Of a stretch of DNA of 64,000 nt, positions 1 to 10,149 are shown in pieces. A model generated the notes under the pieces. That model saw only the letters and a list, made by a program, of their open reading frames with translations, made no database searches and was not told where the DNA came from. The stretch is from Heligmosomoides polygyrus polygyrus (taxonomy: Eukaryota > Nematoda > Chromadorea > Rhabditida > Heligmosomidae): contig OX377201.1 in the NCBI GenBank assembly GCA_947396885.1, positions 6,558,934 through 6,622,933 of the forward strand, in the 5' to 3' direction. The position numbers and the translations under genes are program-made. The stretch's first letter is position 1. Each line of letters opens with the position of its first letter.

Positions 1-436
1 GGGCTTCTTGTGGGGAGTCCAAAACCATAGTTAATTTTTTCGGAATGCTCTTCTGTGGTCGAAAAAAGGTGCGTGGAAGCGTGAGCGTAAAGCTCATCAC
101 GCTCTGCTGCCACCCAAACGGATATGGTCGGCTGGCACAGTGGATAGCGATGTCGCCTCTCGGCAGCACCGAGTGGGTTTTACGGTTCGACCCCCGGTGT
201 TGCCATGGTTTTTGCACACATCGGGTCGTTATTATTATGTGCTTGCGTGGTCACAGGAGTCAACCTGTACACGATTAATGCTTTTTGTAGGTCAATGTCG
301 TCCTTTTCTGCTTTTATTTGAGTCATCTATCAATGAATCGTATTTGCACTGTATCATTTAAACAACGATACCGTAAATGCACACAAACACGCACACTTCA
401 CGGGATATGTCAAGAATTTGGTTTGATATCGGTAAA
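1..436 (+). repeat. SINE-C copy (tRNA-like, 5' end cut by window)
   Basis: A tRNA-like core lies at about 125-205, with box A-like TGGCACAGTGGATAGCG and box B-like GGTTCGACCCCCGG. It is followed by a 3' body (TGTATCATTTA) and a tail reading AACGATACCGTAAATGCACA near 363. The same body occurs at 42590-42990 (+), 440-762 (-) and 43860-44135 (-), which establishes a dispersed family. ORFs across it are incidental. Confidence 0.7.
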
Positions 437-439
437 TAC

Positions 440-762
440 TTAACACTTTCTAAAAGCATGAGTACAAATTGATTCCTGTGATCACATAATAATAATAACG
501 ATCAGATGTGTGCAAAAACTATGGCGACACCGGGGCTCGAACCGCAAAACCCACTCGGTGCTGCCGAAAGGCGACATCTCTACCCACTGCGCCATCGATC
601 ACATTTGGTTGGGTGGCAGCAGGGTGTGATGAACTTTGCGCACGCGCCTCCACACAAGTTTTTTCGACCACAGAAGAGTATTCCGAAAAAAACACTACAC
701 AGGACCCTACATCCTGTAAAAATTGCATCGCAAACCACTTTGGAGGCTCCCCTTGTTAGTGT
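440..762 (-). repeat. SINE-C copy, inverted
   Basis: Reverse complement of the copy at 1-436, with matching landmarks ACAGGATGTAGGGTCC, CTCTTCTGTGGTCGAAA and the tRNA-like core (plus-strand GGGGCTCGAACCGC). The copies meet tail to tail near 437, making an inverted dimer. The 763-1038 stretch that follows is AT-rich with nothing recognisable. Confidence 0.7.
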
Positions 763-1038
763 TTCGCCTTTCTTCATTGTTAACGGGTTCATTTTATTTG
801 TTCCTTCCTTAAGCTAACTTTTTAGAAAGTTGTTTACTTTTTGTTGTTTTTCCACTGTTTTTTAGCACTGGATTTGTTTTTTGACTTGTATGACGATGTG
901 TAAAAGGTTGTGCGAATCTTTCTTTTTTTTTGGCAATAAGTAAATACTTCCTTCTTAAATCAGCTTTTTTGAGAACTTTCCCCCTGGCGGCTAATAATTG
1001 CAGTTTTCTGGACGTTTATGAATGTCTAGTCTATTTAC

Positions 1039-1315
1039 GGGGGCGTGTAGAGCAGTCGGAGGAGGAGCCGGCTGCCGCGTGCACCCGATACAATTTTCCT
1101 GGTTCGGATTTCCCACCCAGGCCAACCAGCCTTCCACCCCTCCAGGGTCGGTGAATTGGTACCAGACTTGTCTGGCTAAAAACAAAGCGCTGACTTGTTC
1201 ATCGGCTGGCCACCGCAAGTCAAATACGCACTCAAATCGCCTCCACGACATCCGGTAGAAGTAGAATGCGTGGCGCATCCTAAGTAACGCCGTCCTTTAT
1301 CCTTTTTATCCTTTT
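1039..1315 (+). repeat. SINE-A copy
   Basis: tRNA-derived SINE. The pol III box A is a variant of TAGCGCAGTCGGAGGAGG and box B is TGGTTCGGATTTCC. The body carries GGTCGGTGAATTGGTACCAG, CTGGCCACCGCAAGTC and GTAGAAGTAGAATGCGTGG, and the tail is CCTTTATCC repeats. Family consensus is about 290 bp. This copy has small internal deletions. Confidence 0.85.
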
Positions 1316-1319
1316 AGTC

Positions 1320-2000
1320 TATTTACATACAGTTACAGTGGTAATGAACAACTCTCCCCAATAGAAGGTGCTCTGTTTTCTTGGTTTAATATCGCCCAAT
1401 TCTAAAGCTCATTTCCAAGAGAGATTTCTTGCTGAGATAGTGAGCGAAGGATTAGCACTTCTGTCGTGTCCTCTTTGAGGACTAATCTCCTCACTGTTAT
1501 TACACGTCTCATATGGACAGATGCGAGACTGACTGGCCTTTAGGCGGACGATTCGTCGCTCTCCAGGGACGGAAGCGTCTTCTTCAAATGTCGTCCGCTT
1601 CGCTCAAAAAGTGTTTATTCTAGTGAGGCCCTTATTTATTGGCCATTTATTGTTTAATGAATTCTAGATGGTCAGCACGGGATCGATGGTGATCTTTTCA
1701 ACAGAAAAACGCTCTGAATCCAGTATGGGAGAGACGTGAAATTTGCTTTTATCCGGGGTTTCATGACAGCTTTGCCGCTGACCCACTGGGCTTTCTAAAA
1801 TTAGGATCTATCCTAGCTGAGAGGGAGCCTAGGGTATTTCACCTCATCACGCTCTCTTCAGAATTTGTCTAAGACTTCTTGCTGCTTGACCATGTATGTG
1901 AGCATAACATGTAGAACTGGAATAGACCCAGGTTCCTCTTTATATATTTTTATTTTATTTAATTTTATATTTTAGGTCTTACAACAAAAACTCGTATTGT
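1320..2000. other. no recognisable feature
   Basis: Mixed-composition sequence between SINE-A copies. I see no ORF with coding character, no splice-site-bounded exon and no match to the other repeat families in this window. Confidence 0.4.
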
Positions 2001-2005
2001 TAAGA

Positions 2006-2172
2006 AAAGGATAAAGGACGGCGTTACTCAATCCCTCTTGGGATGCGCCACGCATTCTACTTCTACGTAATGTCGTGGAGGCGACTTGAATGCGTATTTG
2101 GCCACACAATGACTTGCGGTGGCCAGCCGATGAACAAGACAGCGCTCTAGCCTTCCCAGACAGTTCTGGTTT
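2006..2172 (-). repeat. SINE-A 3' fragment, inverted
   Basis: It reads AAGGATAAAGGACGGCG then GATGCGCCACGCATTC through GGCCAGCCGATGAACAAG and stops near the CCCAGACA box, so the tRNA-like head is lost. With the next copy it forms a head-facing inverted pair. Confidence 0.85.
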
Positions 2173-2268
2173 AAACACCGATAGGGAATGCACTGATATC
2201 TTCTTTAGTCATATTTGTCCGCAAGTAAGGTTTATTCTCCTTTTCTTTTTCTAATTTCCTCGTTTCTA

Positions 2269-2549
2269 GGTGTAGCGCAGTAGGAGGAGGCGCCGACTGT
2301 CGCGTGCACCCGGTACCACGGTCCTGGTTCGGATTTCCCGCCATTCCAACCAAGCCTTCCATCCCTCCGGGGTCGGTGAATTGGTACCAGACTTGTCTGG
2401 GAAGAGTAAAGCGATGACTTGTTTATCAGCTGGCCACCGCAAGTCATTAAATGGCTGAATACGCCTCCACGACATCTCGTAGAAGTAGAATGCGCTGGCG
2501 CATCCCAAAAGGGATTGAGTAACGCCGTCCTTTAACCTTTATCCTTTTT
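2269..2549 (+). repeat. SINE-A copy
   Basis: Nearly complete: TGTAGCGCAGTAGGAGGAGG head, GGTTCGGATTTCC box B, the central landmarks, and a GCCGTCCTTTAACC tail. A short deletion removes part of the ATGGCCAAATACGCATTC block. Confidence 0.88.
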
Positions 2550-2779
2550 AATTTCTTCGTTTTTAAAAAAGGGAGAAAAAATTAAAAAGGAAGATAAAGA
2601 ATGATTGCTGATACTTCCTGCTGATAGTCACTGACTAATCAATCCAATTGCTCTAGAAATTAAGATAAATGTTCGTGTGCTTCTCTTAGCTGTACAATTT
2701 TTGCATAGCGCTGTTGTGTTGTGTGTACAGTGTGTACTGTTTATGGCACTTTATTTGGCAAACATAAAAAATAAATAAA

Positions 2780-3632
2780 TAAATACTATTTTCGCGTCAA
2801 ACTGGACACTTCTCACGTCGGACACTCTTTTAAGCTAGCCTCTGAACTTTGAAACCAAATTGAACGTCTTCCAGGTCTTCGTCTTCCAGGGAAGGCTTTT
2901 TGCAGGCTAAACTAAAGACTCTCCGAGATGGTTAGAATAATTTTTTGTTCAAGGCAAACTTCAAATAACTTTTTTTGAATTTTTTTTTTGCTTTAGCTGC
3001 CGAATGGGTGAAATGATTTTACAACATTTTTATTTTCTGAGAAAAAATAATAAATTTTGTAGTAAGGCGCAGCAAAACAGCAATCATGTCTTGCATCAAA
3101 AGACTGGATCGCGCCATGCACTCGGAAATCAAGTCGCAATGTTTATTTGACTGATAGTGCAAATACTGCTTACATGAAGTAAGAAAGTTGGAAAATGTGT
3201 TTTTTTACAATTCTTTGTGTTGCACAGTTTGCAAGTGTAGAGCTCTATGGAAATAGAAATTTTGCTATCGGTCGAATGAAAATCGTATAGTTTTCGAGTT
3301 TTTGGGGGCATGAATCTTGGTTTTGGCAATATAAAATGGCCGCCTTCCTGCTCCTTAATAATTCTATAATACATAGTTTTCCTTCAAAAAAATAAATTTT
3401 TATAAAATTTTAAACTATGTGTTTTCTTAGTGGGAGGTAAATTAAAAATTCAAAGAAAGTTATACTAAAATATTCCTCGAATGAAAAAATTATTCTAAAA
3501 TTTTTGGAGAGTTTCTAGGTTAATGTAGAAAAAGCTCATTTCGATTTGGAAGAACTCGATTTGATTTGAAAAGTCTTAAGTTAGCTTAGAAGAGTCTCCA
3601 ATTCGAAGTGAAAATGGTATATAAACATATGT
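2780..3632. mobile_element. FB-1 foldback/MITE, full-length
   Basis: Long terminal inverted repeats. The left end reads TTTTCGCGTCAAACTGGACA, with GCTAGCC and GACTCTCCGAG further in. The right end mirrors this with GAGAGTTTCTAGG, AAGTTAGCTTAGAAGAG and GAAGTGAAAATGGTAT. The interior has ATTTGACTGATAGTGCAAAT and GGATCGCGCCATGCACTC, both found in the other FB-1 copies. No transposase ORF is present, so it is non-autonomous. Confidence 0.75.
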
Positions 3633-3752
3633 ATATATTTATATATGTGCATATGTATATATGTGTATATGTATATATGTGTATATATGTACATGTATAT
3701 ATGTGTATATATGTATATATGTGGATATATATGTATATATATGATATATAGG
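3618..3752. repeat. TATATG/CA microsatellite
   Basis: About 135 bp of alternating purine-pyrimidine TATATATGTGTATATGTA repeats directly abutting the right end of the FB-1 element. ORFs translating it (poly-Ile/Tyr/His) are artefacts. Confidence 0.9.
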
Positions 3753-3786
3753 GGTGTTCATTCCTGAACACATACTAAAATTGGAA

Positions 3787-4075
3787 GGGCGCGTGTAGCG
3801 CAGTCGGAGGAGGCGCCGGCCGTTGCCTGCACCCGATATCAGGTTCCTAGTTCGGATTCCCCGCCCAGGCCAACCAAACCTTCCATCCCTACGGGGCCGG
3901 TGAATTGGTACCAGACTCGTCTGGGAAGGATAAAGCGTTGACTTGTTCGTCGGCTGGCCACCGCAAGTCATTGTATGGTCAAATACGCATTCAACTCGCT
4001 TCCACGATATCCCGTAGAAGTAGAATGCGTGGAGCATTTAAAAGGGAATGTGTAACGCCGTCCTTTATCCTTTAT
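3787..4075 (+). repeat. SINE-A copy, full-length
   Basis: Complete head (GGGCGCGTGTAGCGCAGTCG) to tail (CGCCGTCCTTTATCC), with every family landmark present. Confidence 0.92.
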
Positions 4076-4522
4076 AAATAGGGGTCAGCCGGATCAGCCA
4101 GATCATTCAGACTCGAAGACAAGTTTGCCACTCTTAAAACGCCAACAAAAGCCACAAGCTGTATGTGATTAGGCCGGACTCTGCGGGAGAACGACTTCGC
4201 ACAGACCAGGCTTTTAGTGGGCGTCAGTCCGCATTCAAATCGCGCCCGTGCTTTTTCTCCCACGAAGCCTTTCAGTTCCTTTCTTTAGGTGTTGTTTGCC
4301 TGACACGCCATAATGACGGTGTTACTTTGACTGCTGCACACTGAGCTCAGCTGGCGCCGTTGTCGACGCTGGTCGTAACGGCTTCGGCCTTGTTCCTCAT
4401 CCATATGTATAGCCACTCGTCACAGACTGCCATCGTGTAGCGCCACATCCATTGCCTCTTTTGGCTCCATAGACGACCTAGGTCTAGTCCTCGTTACGTA
4501 TAATCAACTGCTATAGGTCGTC

Positions 4523-4612
4523 TGGGGCGCGTGGTAGCGCAGTGGGAGGGAGCGCCGGTTGTCGCGTGCACCTCGATTCGGCCGTTATTGGTTCAGGTCC
4601 CGCCCATGCCAA
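4523..4612 (+). repeat. SINE-A 5' fragment
   Basis: Variant head GGGCGCGTGGTAGCGCAGTG with box B TGGTTCAGGTCCCGCCC. It is interrupted at about 4613 by a TTCGAA-rich repeat, and the SINE body resumes at about 4812. Confidence 0.7.
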
Positions 4613-4619
4613 CAAAGAC

Positions 4620-4800
4620 ATTCATTTTTCTCGGGTATAGTTATGCTCGAATGATCTATTCAAACAGGTATTCGAATGATTTTGATTCGAATTTGAATAA
4701 TCGAACTCGAATATTCAAAAAATCGCATTATTCGCGTGTGTTCGAATTCAAATATTCGAAATTTTTAAGCGTTCGAAACTAATCGAACCTTCAAAAAAAT
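4620..4800. repeat. TTCGAA-rich repeat, copy 1
   Basis: Dense self-complementary ATTCGAAT/ATTCGAATTT motifs. It starts with GTATAGTTATGCTCGAATGA, which is matched by the copy at 7280-7500. It lies inside a broken SINE-A. Confidence 0.7.
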
Positions 4801-4811
4801 TTCGTAGAGCG

Positions 4812-4868
4812 TAACTGCAGCCTGGGGTCAGTGAATTGGTACCAGACTTGTGTGGAATGGATAAAACA
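4812..4868 (+). repeat. SINE-A body fragment
   Basis: CTGGGGTCAGTGAATTGG followed by TACCAGACTTGTGTGG is the internal part of SINE-A. It continues the head fragment at 4523-4612 across the TTCGAA-rich repeat. Confidence 0.6.
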
Positions 4869-5016
4869 TCGCCATGACAATCGCTCCTCATCGTTTTCTT
4901 CTCCCACTTTTTCATTTAACTCTCTTATACCATCTACTTTCTCAAACTCCATATCTTTCCCTTCTCTTTTCTTTCCTCCAGTGTTCCAGTCAACTGTGAA
5001 TTCACTACTGCGTTCC

Positions 5017-5139
5017 ATCAAACAGCGCCGGCCGGTGGTGTAACGGCGTAGAGCATTCCCGCTCGGTAGCAGGAGGTGCAGGTTCGAGTCCCGCCTGGCG
5101 CTAGAGCTATAATCGCAGCAGAACATCGTCGTAACCACT
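5017..5139 (+). repeat. SINE-B copy (tRNA-like)
   Basis: A tRNA-like core, GGTGGTGTAACGGCGTAGAG to GGTTCGAGTCCCGCCTGGCG, with AGCGCC/GGCGCT terminal complementarity and a tail like ATCGCAGCAGAACATC. The anticodon arm is not canonical, and the same unit recurs at six or more loci here, so this is a SINE rather than a tRNA gene. Confidence 0.65.
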
Positions 5140-5375
5140 TTAATATTGTTTCTTCCACTTTTCTAAAAACTAATTTTAATTTTTTTTCCTTTTCTCTGTT
5201 TTAGATATAATTCAAAGAGTACTTAAAATATGATCACCTTCTTCATTGAAGAACCGCTAGAGAAGCACTTCACAAAGGTTCGTCAAAAGTCGGCTCGATT
5301 GATCAATTTTTATTGAAATTATAGGTCTACTTCTTTTCAGTAATAATTTTAGTCCTTTTCTTGGTTTGTTTTGTT

Positions 5376-5485
5376 TATCGATTAGCCACCGCAAGTCACT
5401 GTATAGGATAAATGCGCCTTCCAAATAGCATCCACGATATCCCGTAGAAGTAGAATGCGCGGCGCATCCCATAAAGAGATCCTGT
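5376..5485 (+). repeat. SINE-A 3' fragment
   Basis: Has GCCACCGCAAGTCACTG, CCCGTAGAAGTAGAATGCG and GGCGCATCCCATAAAG; the 5' two thirds are missing. The overlapping 135-codon ORF (5455-5862) runs from the SINE into a low-complexity pyrimidine tract and is not supported as a gene. Confidence 0.75.
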
Positions 5486-5729
5486 TGAGTGGCTTAGGCT
5501 CCATACAGATGAATAATTACTTGATAATCAATTTCAAATTGCAATTATTAGACCAATTGCTGGATCGAAATCTTTTCTTCGACGTCGGTGACACGTTTGT
5601 GAAGTACAAATGCTCGTGGAACGACGTCTGTGACACGTCTGCACGTTGGACGACGTTTTCGACACTTCTTCTGCATCCAAGCTCACTGTGGACGATGCTG
5701 AGAGAAAATAGTGCTTTCCCCTTAATACC

Positions 5730-5935
5730 CCCCCCCCTTCGTAGTCCTCTTTACTCTTCTCTCTGCTGGTCCTCTCAGTGGTCTTCCTTCACCGGTAGAC
5801 CCTTACTGGCCCCCCTACTGGTCTTCCTTCACTGTTTCCCTTCACTAGTCCTCCCTTTCTGACCTTCCCCCTTACTGGTCCCCCTTTCTGGTCGCCTTTA
5901 CTGCTCCCCTTTCACTAGTCCCCCTCACTCATCAG
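5730..5935. repeat. polypyrimidine minisatellite
   Basis: Degenerate tandem units of the type CCCCTTACTGGTC, strongly strand-asymmetric (C/T on plus). A related purine-strand array is at 23245-23530. Confidence 0.75.
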
Positions 5936-7070
5936 AATCTCTGCGCACGTTGGAAGACGTGTTCGGCGCGTCTTCTGAATCCCGGCGCATGTGACACGAC
6001 CTCTGTAATACGGCTTCTGACTCCAGAGACCAGATTCAGAAACCGCTTACCGGTCGGTATCCATTATCGTATCTGTGGCTCTGTATATCCCTGTATCACT
6101 TACTATGTAGGCCGTTATGGTGAATCTGTCGTGAGATGCTACCGCGGTATCGTTGAGGAATCTGACCCCAGGAGCTCGTGCTAGGACGTCGGCACGACGC
6201 CATTTACACGTCTACTGAATCCCCGTGAAGGTTGGGCGAAGTCGTTTGCACGCCTTCTGTCTACAGGTACCACGACGTCTTGAAGTTCAGCAAGTTGAAG
6301 ACGTCGTACACACTACAGAATATCTAGCTCCAAGCCCAGTACACTCTCTGCTGTTGCCTATGCAAGCCACTCTACTAATCCATATTCAAGTATTTACTGA
6401 GGCATGTGACGTGGAGACTGGGTAGTTGGTTGAGAGAAGAAAGCACAGGTAACTTCTATGTGAATAAGCTCACCTTTGGAAACATCTGTGTAGTATAAAC
6501 GTCGAAGGGGATGACAATTCTGATTACAGTAGGTGATGGAAACGTTCACACTCCACAAGCACCGTTAGCAGAATTCTGCTATAATGATGATAAGGTTTTC
6601 TTCAAAAATCGCTTTCACTCGGAGAGCTATTCATAACGTGTACAGAAAACTTCCACCAATCCATTTAATTTATTAAGTAATTAAAGCACACAACAATATT
6701 TAGTTGTTTCAATCTAGTTCAGCTTCCTCTTCGCCTTATTTTGTATTAACGACCGTTCTCTGATTGTTACAAATACGTTACGATTCTCTACAGAGCGTAC
6801 AGTAAATAAGTTTGGTCCAAGCGGCGCTCGTTGACTAGCCAACAGAAAGATACCAGATGGTACGACCATGTTGTGCGTAGAAGAAAAGGCAGCGCCCACA
6901 ATTTAGCCCTTTTCTTCCAAGTAACTGGAAAGCGGTTGTGAGGATGCTGGTCTGATACGTTTCATATAGACTTGAAGGTTGCTGGTGTCCACCATGATCA
7001 AGCGCTGGATCGGGAGAGGTGGGTCACGACACCAGAATAGTTGGTCCCGCTACGGAGCGAGACCGAGCTG
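5936..7070. other. no recognisable gene; decayed repeat traces
   Basis: CGTTGAGGAATCTGACCCCA near 6151 resembles the end of MITE-E (55618-55795). Otherwise I see no coding exon or intact element. Confidence 0.35.
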
Positions 7071-7076
7071 ATGAAG

Positions 7077-7250
7077 AAGACGTAGCGCAGTCAGAGGAGG
7101 CGCCAGCTGTCGCGTGAGCTACAGTCCAACCCTCTTGGTTCGGATCTCGCACCCAAGGTAATAAAGCCTTCCACTCCTTCAATGTCAGCTCATCAGCCCC
7201 AGACTTCTCTGGGAAGGACGTTTCCATCGATATGCCACCGCGAGATAGAA
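7077..7250 (+). repeat. SINE-A copy, diverged
   Basis: Head GTAGCGCAGTCAGAGGAGG and box B TTGGTTCGGATCTCGC are recognisable and the body is degraded. It is followed by the TTCGAA repeat; a 3' scrap (TCCACGATATCTCGTAAAAG) reappears at 7650-7690. Confidence 0.65.
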
Positions 7251-7279
7251 CTTAGAAAAATTATTGAGCCAAATCATGT

Positions 7280-7500
7280 GGGCATATAGTTGTGCTCGAA
7301 TGACCTATTCGAATATGTATTCAAGCGATTTTTATTCGCATTTGAATAATCGAATTCGATTATTCAAGAAACCGCATTTTTCGAATTTATTCGATTTCGA
7401 ATGTTCAAAAAATCGCGTTTTTCGAATGTATTTGAAATTCGAATGCTCGAAAATTGCGGGTATTCGAAACCATTCGAATATTCGAAAATTTTGCAAGAGC
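7280..7500. repeat. TTCGAA-rich repeat, copy 2
   Basis: Homologous to 4620-4800, sharing GTGCTCGAATGA and many ATTCGAAT-type self-complementary words. As in copy 1, it lies within or against a broken SINE-A. Confidence 0.7.
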
Positions 7501-7902
7501 ACAAAGATAGGTGGGCACAAAAGAATACGGAAAAAATTACTGTGCCAAAAAGTGATTTTAAATCGGGTAATCACAAAATATTACAGGAAAAGCTTGCAGA
7601 AACAATTTATTGTCCAAATGAATAGCACAAGGCTAAGAATTCAAACTGCATCCACGATATCTCGTAAAAGAAGAACGCAGGACACTAAACATCATTCTTT
7701 TGAGATGGTTTTTAATGAAATCAATGGCCACCTTTATTCAGAAGGATTCCAAACATTTTCATGCTTGCTGTTTGACCAAAATCCAACAGTTTTCCTTGAG
7801 TAGCCCCAACTTCTCTCTTTTTGAAACCTCGGCATTGTAAGTTGTTACTGTTAATATATTTGTACCACACGAGGTTCTTAGGTGGACAAATTTATTCAGC
7901 AG

Positions 7903-7939
7903 GGCCTGACGTTTCAACGTTCCGTCGTCTTCAGAAGCC
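7903..7939 (-). ncRNA. hammerhead-ribozyme-like motif
   Basis: On the minus strand: CTGAAGA, then a short stem II (GAC/GTT with loop GGAAC), then GAAACGTC, flanked by stem I arms GGCTT/AGGCC. This is the minimal helix-III type known from Penelope-like terminal repeats. Activity is inferred, not shown. Confidence 0.5.
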
Positions 7940-8677
7940 TAAGCATGGCTGTGAACGTTAGATTTGCACTCTACCCCACCAAGCCCCTCAACCACTCTAG
8001 CATTTTCGAAGTACTTCCATAAACACCCGAAGAGACCAAGTGAGAGGACGAACTCACCAATGTCCACCGTTGAGGGCATATGCCCTGTGACCAGTAGAGG
8101 CGAATGAATCACACTGCGGATATCGCTCTCTGATCATTCTACAGTTCACAATGAGGCACAAACGGCAAGAAGTCACTTGTTACGGCTAGACACTCATTTC
8201 GGTTGTTCATTACTGATTCCTCGTAAAAATCCAGAACGCTTCCAAAGTTTTTCGTGCTGAGATATCACTCTCAATGTCCAATATTGTACATTTCACCTCG
8301 TAATCGTTCCCGTCATGCGCATCAATTCTAGCAAATGTAATCCAGCTGCAATCCACGTCTTCTGTTGGTTAAATGTTCTTTTAGGCGAACCGCCAAAGCT
8401 CTTCCCGTTTCCCCTATGTATTTTGCGTTACAGCTCAAACACTCGATTTGAAGAATTGCTCCTGTCTTTGAGCAATTTTCAAAACTACCGTTTGGCAAAT
8501 AACGCAGCTCTCCGACATGCAGTGCTTGTCAGAGAGTCGATTTCGGACTAGCTGTCGTCTGATACTGTCCCCAGGAACGTTCACCAAACCAACATCGTCC
8601 TGCAGCTGCGCTGTAACAAGATCTCTTTGAATGTCAGCAGTAACTCTGTCGGAGATGAAGGGAAGAACGAGAGGCAT

Positions 8678-9051
8678 CTTATCCATACTGGGTCGATCTC
8701 GATGATTATTGTGAGATCTTCGTTGGTGACCTGATACCGCGTAGCCAGAATCATTGCGACTAGCTGCAAATATAGCCATTCGAGATGGCTATATTTGCAG
8801 CTAGTCGCAATGATTCTTGCCGTTCATTAGGTCCTGTACACATCTTTACTGCCGTTTGGAACATCTTATCCATACTGGGTCGATCTCGATGATTATTGTG
8901 AGATCTTCGTTGGTGACCTGATACCGCGTAGCCAGAATCATTGCGACTAGCTGCAAATATAGCCATTCGAGATGGCTATATTTGCAGCTAGTCGCAATGA
9001 TTCTTGCCGTTCATTAGGTCCTGTACACATCTTTACTGCCGTTTGGAACAT
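8678..9051. repeat. exact 187-bp tandem duplication containing perfect hairpins
   Basis: CTTATCCATACTGGGTCGAT starts at 8678 and again at 8865, and the two units look identical. Each contains a perfect 32-nt-arm inverted repeat with a 5-nt loop TCGAG (8748-8816 and 8935-9003). It disrupts the Penelope ORF. Confidence 0.85.
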
Positions 9052-9599
9052 GTTGCTTACAACAGTTCGTTTCACAGAAGTAGGATGTGCAGACCTGGCG
9101 TGAATCAAGATGTTCTTAGAGCTTGGTTTGCGGTACCATTTCACGCTGACTTCCCCGCCGGACACTTTGATTTACGTGTTGAGATAGGCGAGCCAACCAT
9201 TATTCGGTGTCTCCCGAGTGAACCTAATGTACTGAGACTGCTCGTTCAGTAACCTGAACCACTCATCCATTTCGGGCTGTGTCGATGTTACGATACAGCA
9301 ATCATTTATGTATCTGCAACACAAAAAAGTGAAATGAGTGTCCAGCCGCAACAGGTGACTTCTTGTCTTGTCGTTTGTGCCCCATTGTGAACTGTTGAAT
9401 GATCAGAGGGCGGTATCCGCAGTGTGGTTCATTCGCCTCTACTGGTCACAGGGCGAACAAATGCCCTCAACGGTGGACATTGGCGAGTTCGTCCTCTCAT
9501 TTGGTCTCTTCGGGTGTTTGTAAAAGTAGGTCGAACATGCTAGAGTGATTGAGGCGCTTGGTGGGGTAGAGCGAAAATTTAACCTACACACCATGCTTA

Positions 9600-9636
9600 G
9601 GCCTCTGAAGACGACGGAACGTCGAAAAGTCAGGTC
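9600..9636 (+). ncRNA. hammerhead-like motif, probably decayed
   Basis: Mirror partner of 7903-7939 in the other terminal repeat. Stem I is GGCCT/AGGTC, followed by CTGAAGA and a GAC/GTC stem II, but GAAAAGTC replaces GAAACGTC, which should weaken helix III. Confidence 0.4.
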
Positions 9637-9699
9637 CTGCTGAATAAGGCTGTCCACCTAAGAACCTCGTGTGGCACAAATATACTACCAGTTTTCCTT

Positions 9700-10145
9700 G
9701 AATTCGTCACGATGGAGTGTTTCAATTCTCTGGAACAAGAAGAGATCCAGTGAAAGGAGCGGGTTCACTTTCTGTTCTATCTTGATGTCGTTTCTCCTAA
9801 GAAATTACAAATTAGAAGTTGACGTGCTTTCACATAAAGCTTCTTTAAATCCTGAAGTAATTCGAAAGAAGGTCAGATGGCACGTACGAAAGAGTGACGC
9901 TACGGCAGCCCGTTACTTTTTATGGAGAACTTCATTCCTCCCTCTAAATGGCGACTCAAAATTCAGTCATGAAAAAGAGGAAACACGTGTCAGTAGCAAT
10001 TGGTTCTAATCCTTTCACGGGGGTTCAATAGCCGGATACGTCGACGTACTTGGTTCAACAACCTTCATTCCTGCCCTGTCAAGTGTGCTTCGCGAGTTGC
10101 TCCTTTCGATATCATTCGTTATGGCTTTCTGGTGGTTAATATACA
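9700..10145. other. no recognisable feature
   Basis: Contains a 112-codon open frame (9671-10009) that begins inside the Penelope terminal repeat. It has no recognisable domain, and I do not call it a gene. Confidence 0.35.
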
Positions 10146-10149
10146 TATA

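Larger units (their letters stand above)
7806..9697 (-). mobile_element. Penelope-like element B, degenerate, with inverted terminal repeats
   Basis: Inverted arms of roughly 380 bp (7806-8205 and 9326-9697) share CCTCAACGGTGGACATTGG, CAGTAGAGGCGAATGA-type and ACACTCATTTC words. The minus strand between encodes remnants of a Penelope-type reverse transcriptase end (YINDCCIV, a degraded YxDD-type motif; VKWYRKPSS; IHARSAHP) and a GIY-YIG-like endonuclease (ECLSCNAKYIGETGRALAVR), broken by stops, frameshifts and a 187-bp duplication. Inverted terminal repeats and a C-terminal GIY-YIG are known Penelope traits. It is not functional. Confidence 0.8.

Noticed and set aside
3639..4037. 132-codon minus ORF rich in Tyr/Ile/His then SINE-like peptide
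   Set aside because: Translation of a microsatellite and SINE-A. The same peptide (e.g. MTCGGQPMNKSALYPSQTS) recurs from every SINE-A copy, so it is repeat-derived, not a gene family.
5455..5862. 135-codon plus ORF
   Set aside because: Runs from a SINE-A fragment into a polypyrimidine minisatellite; low-complexity Pro/Leu/Ser tail, no splice context.
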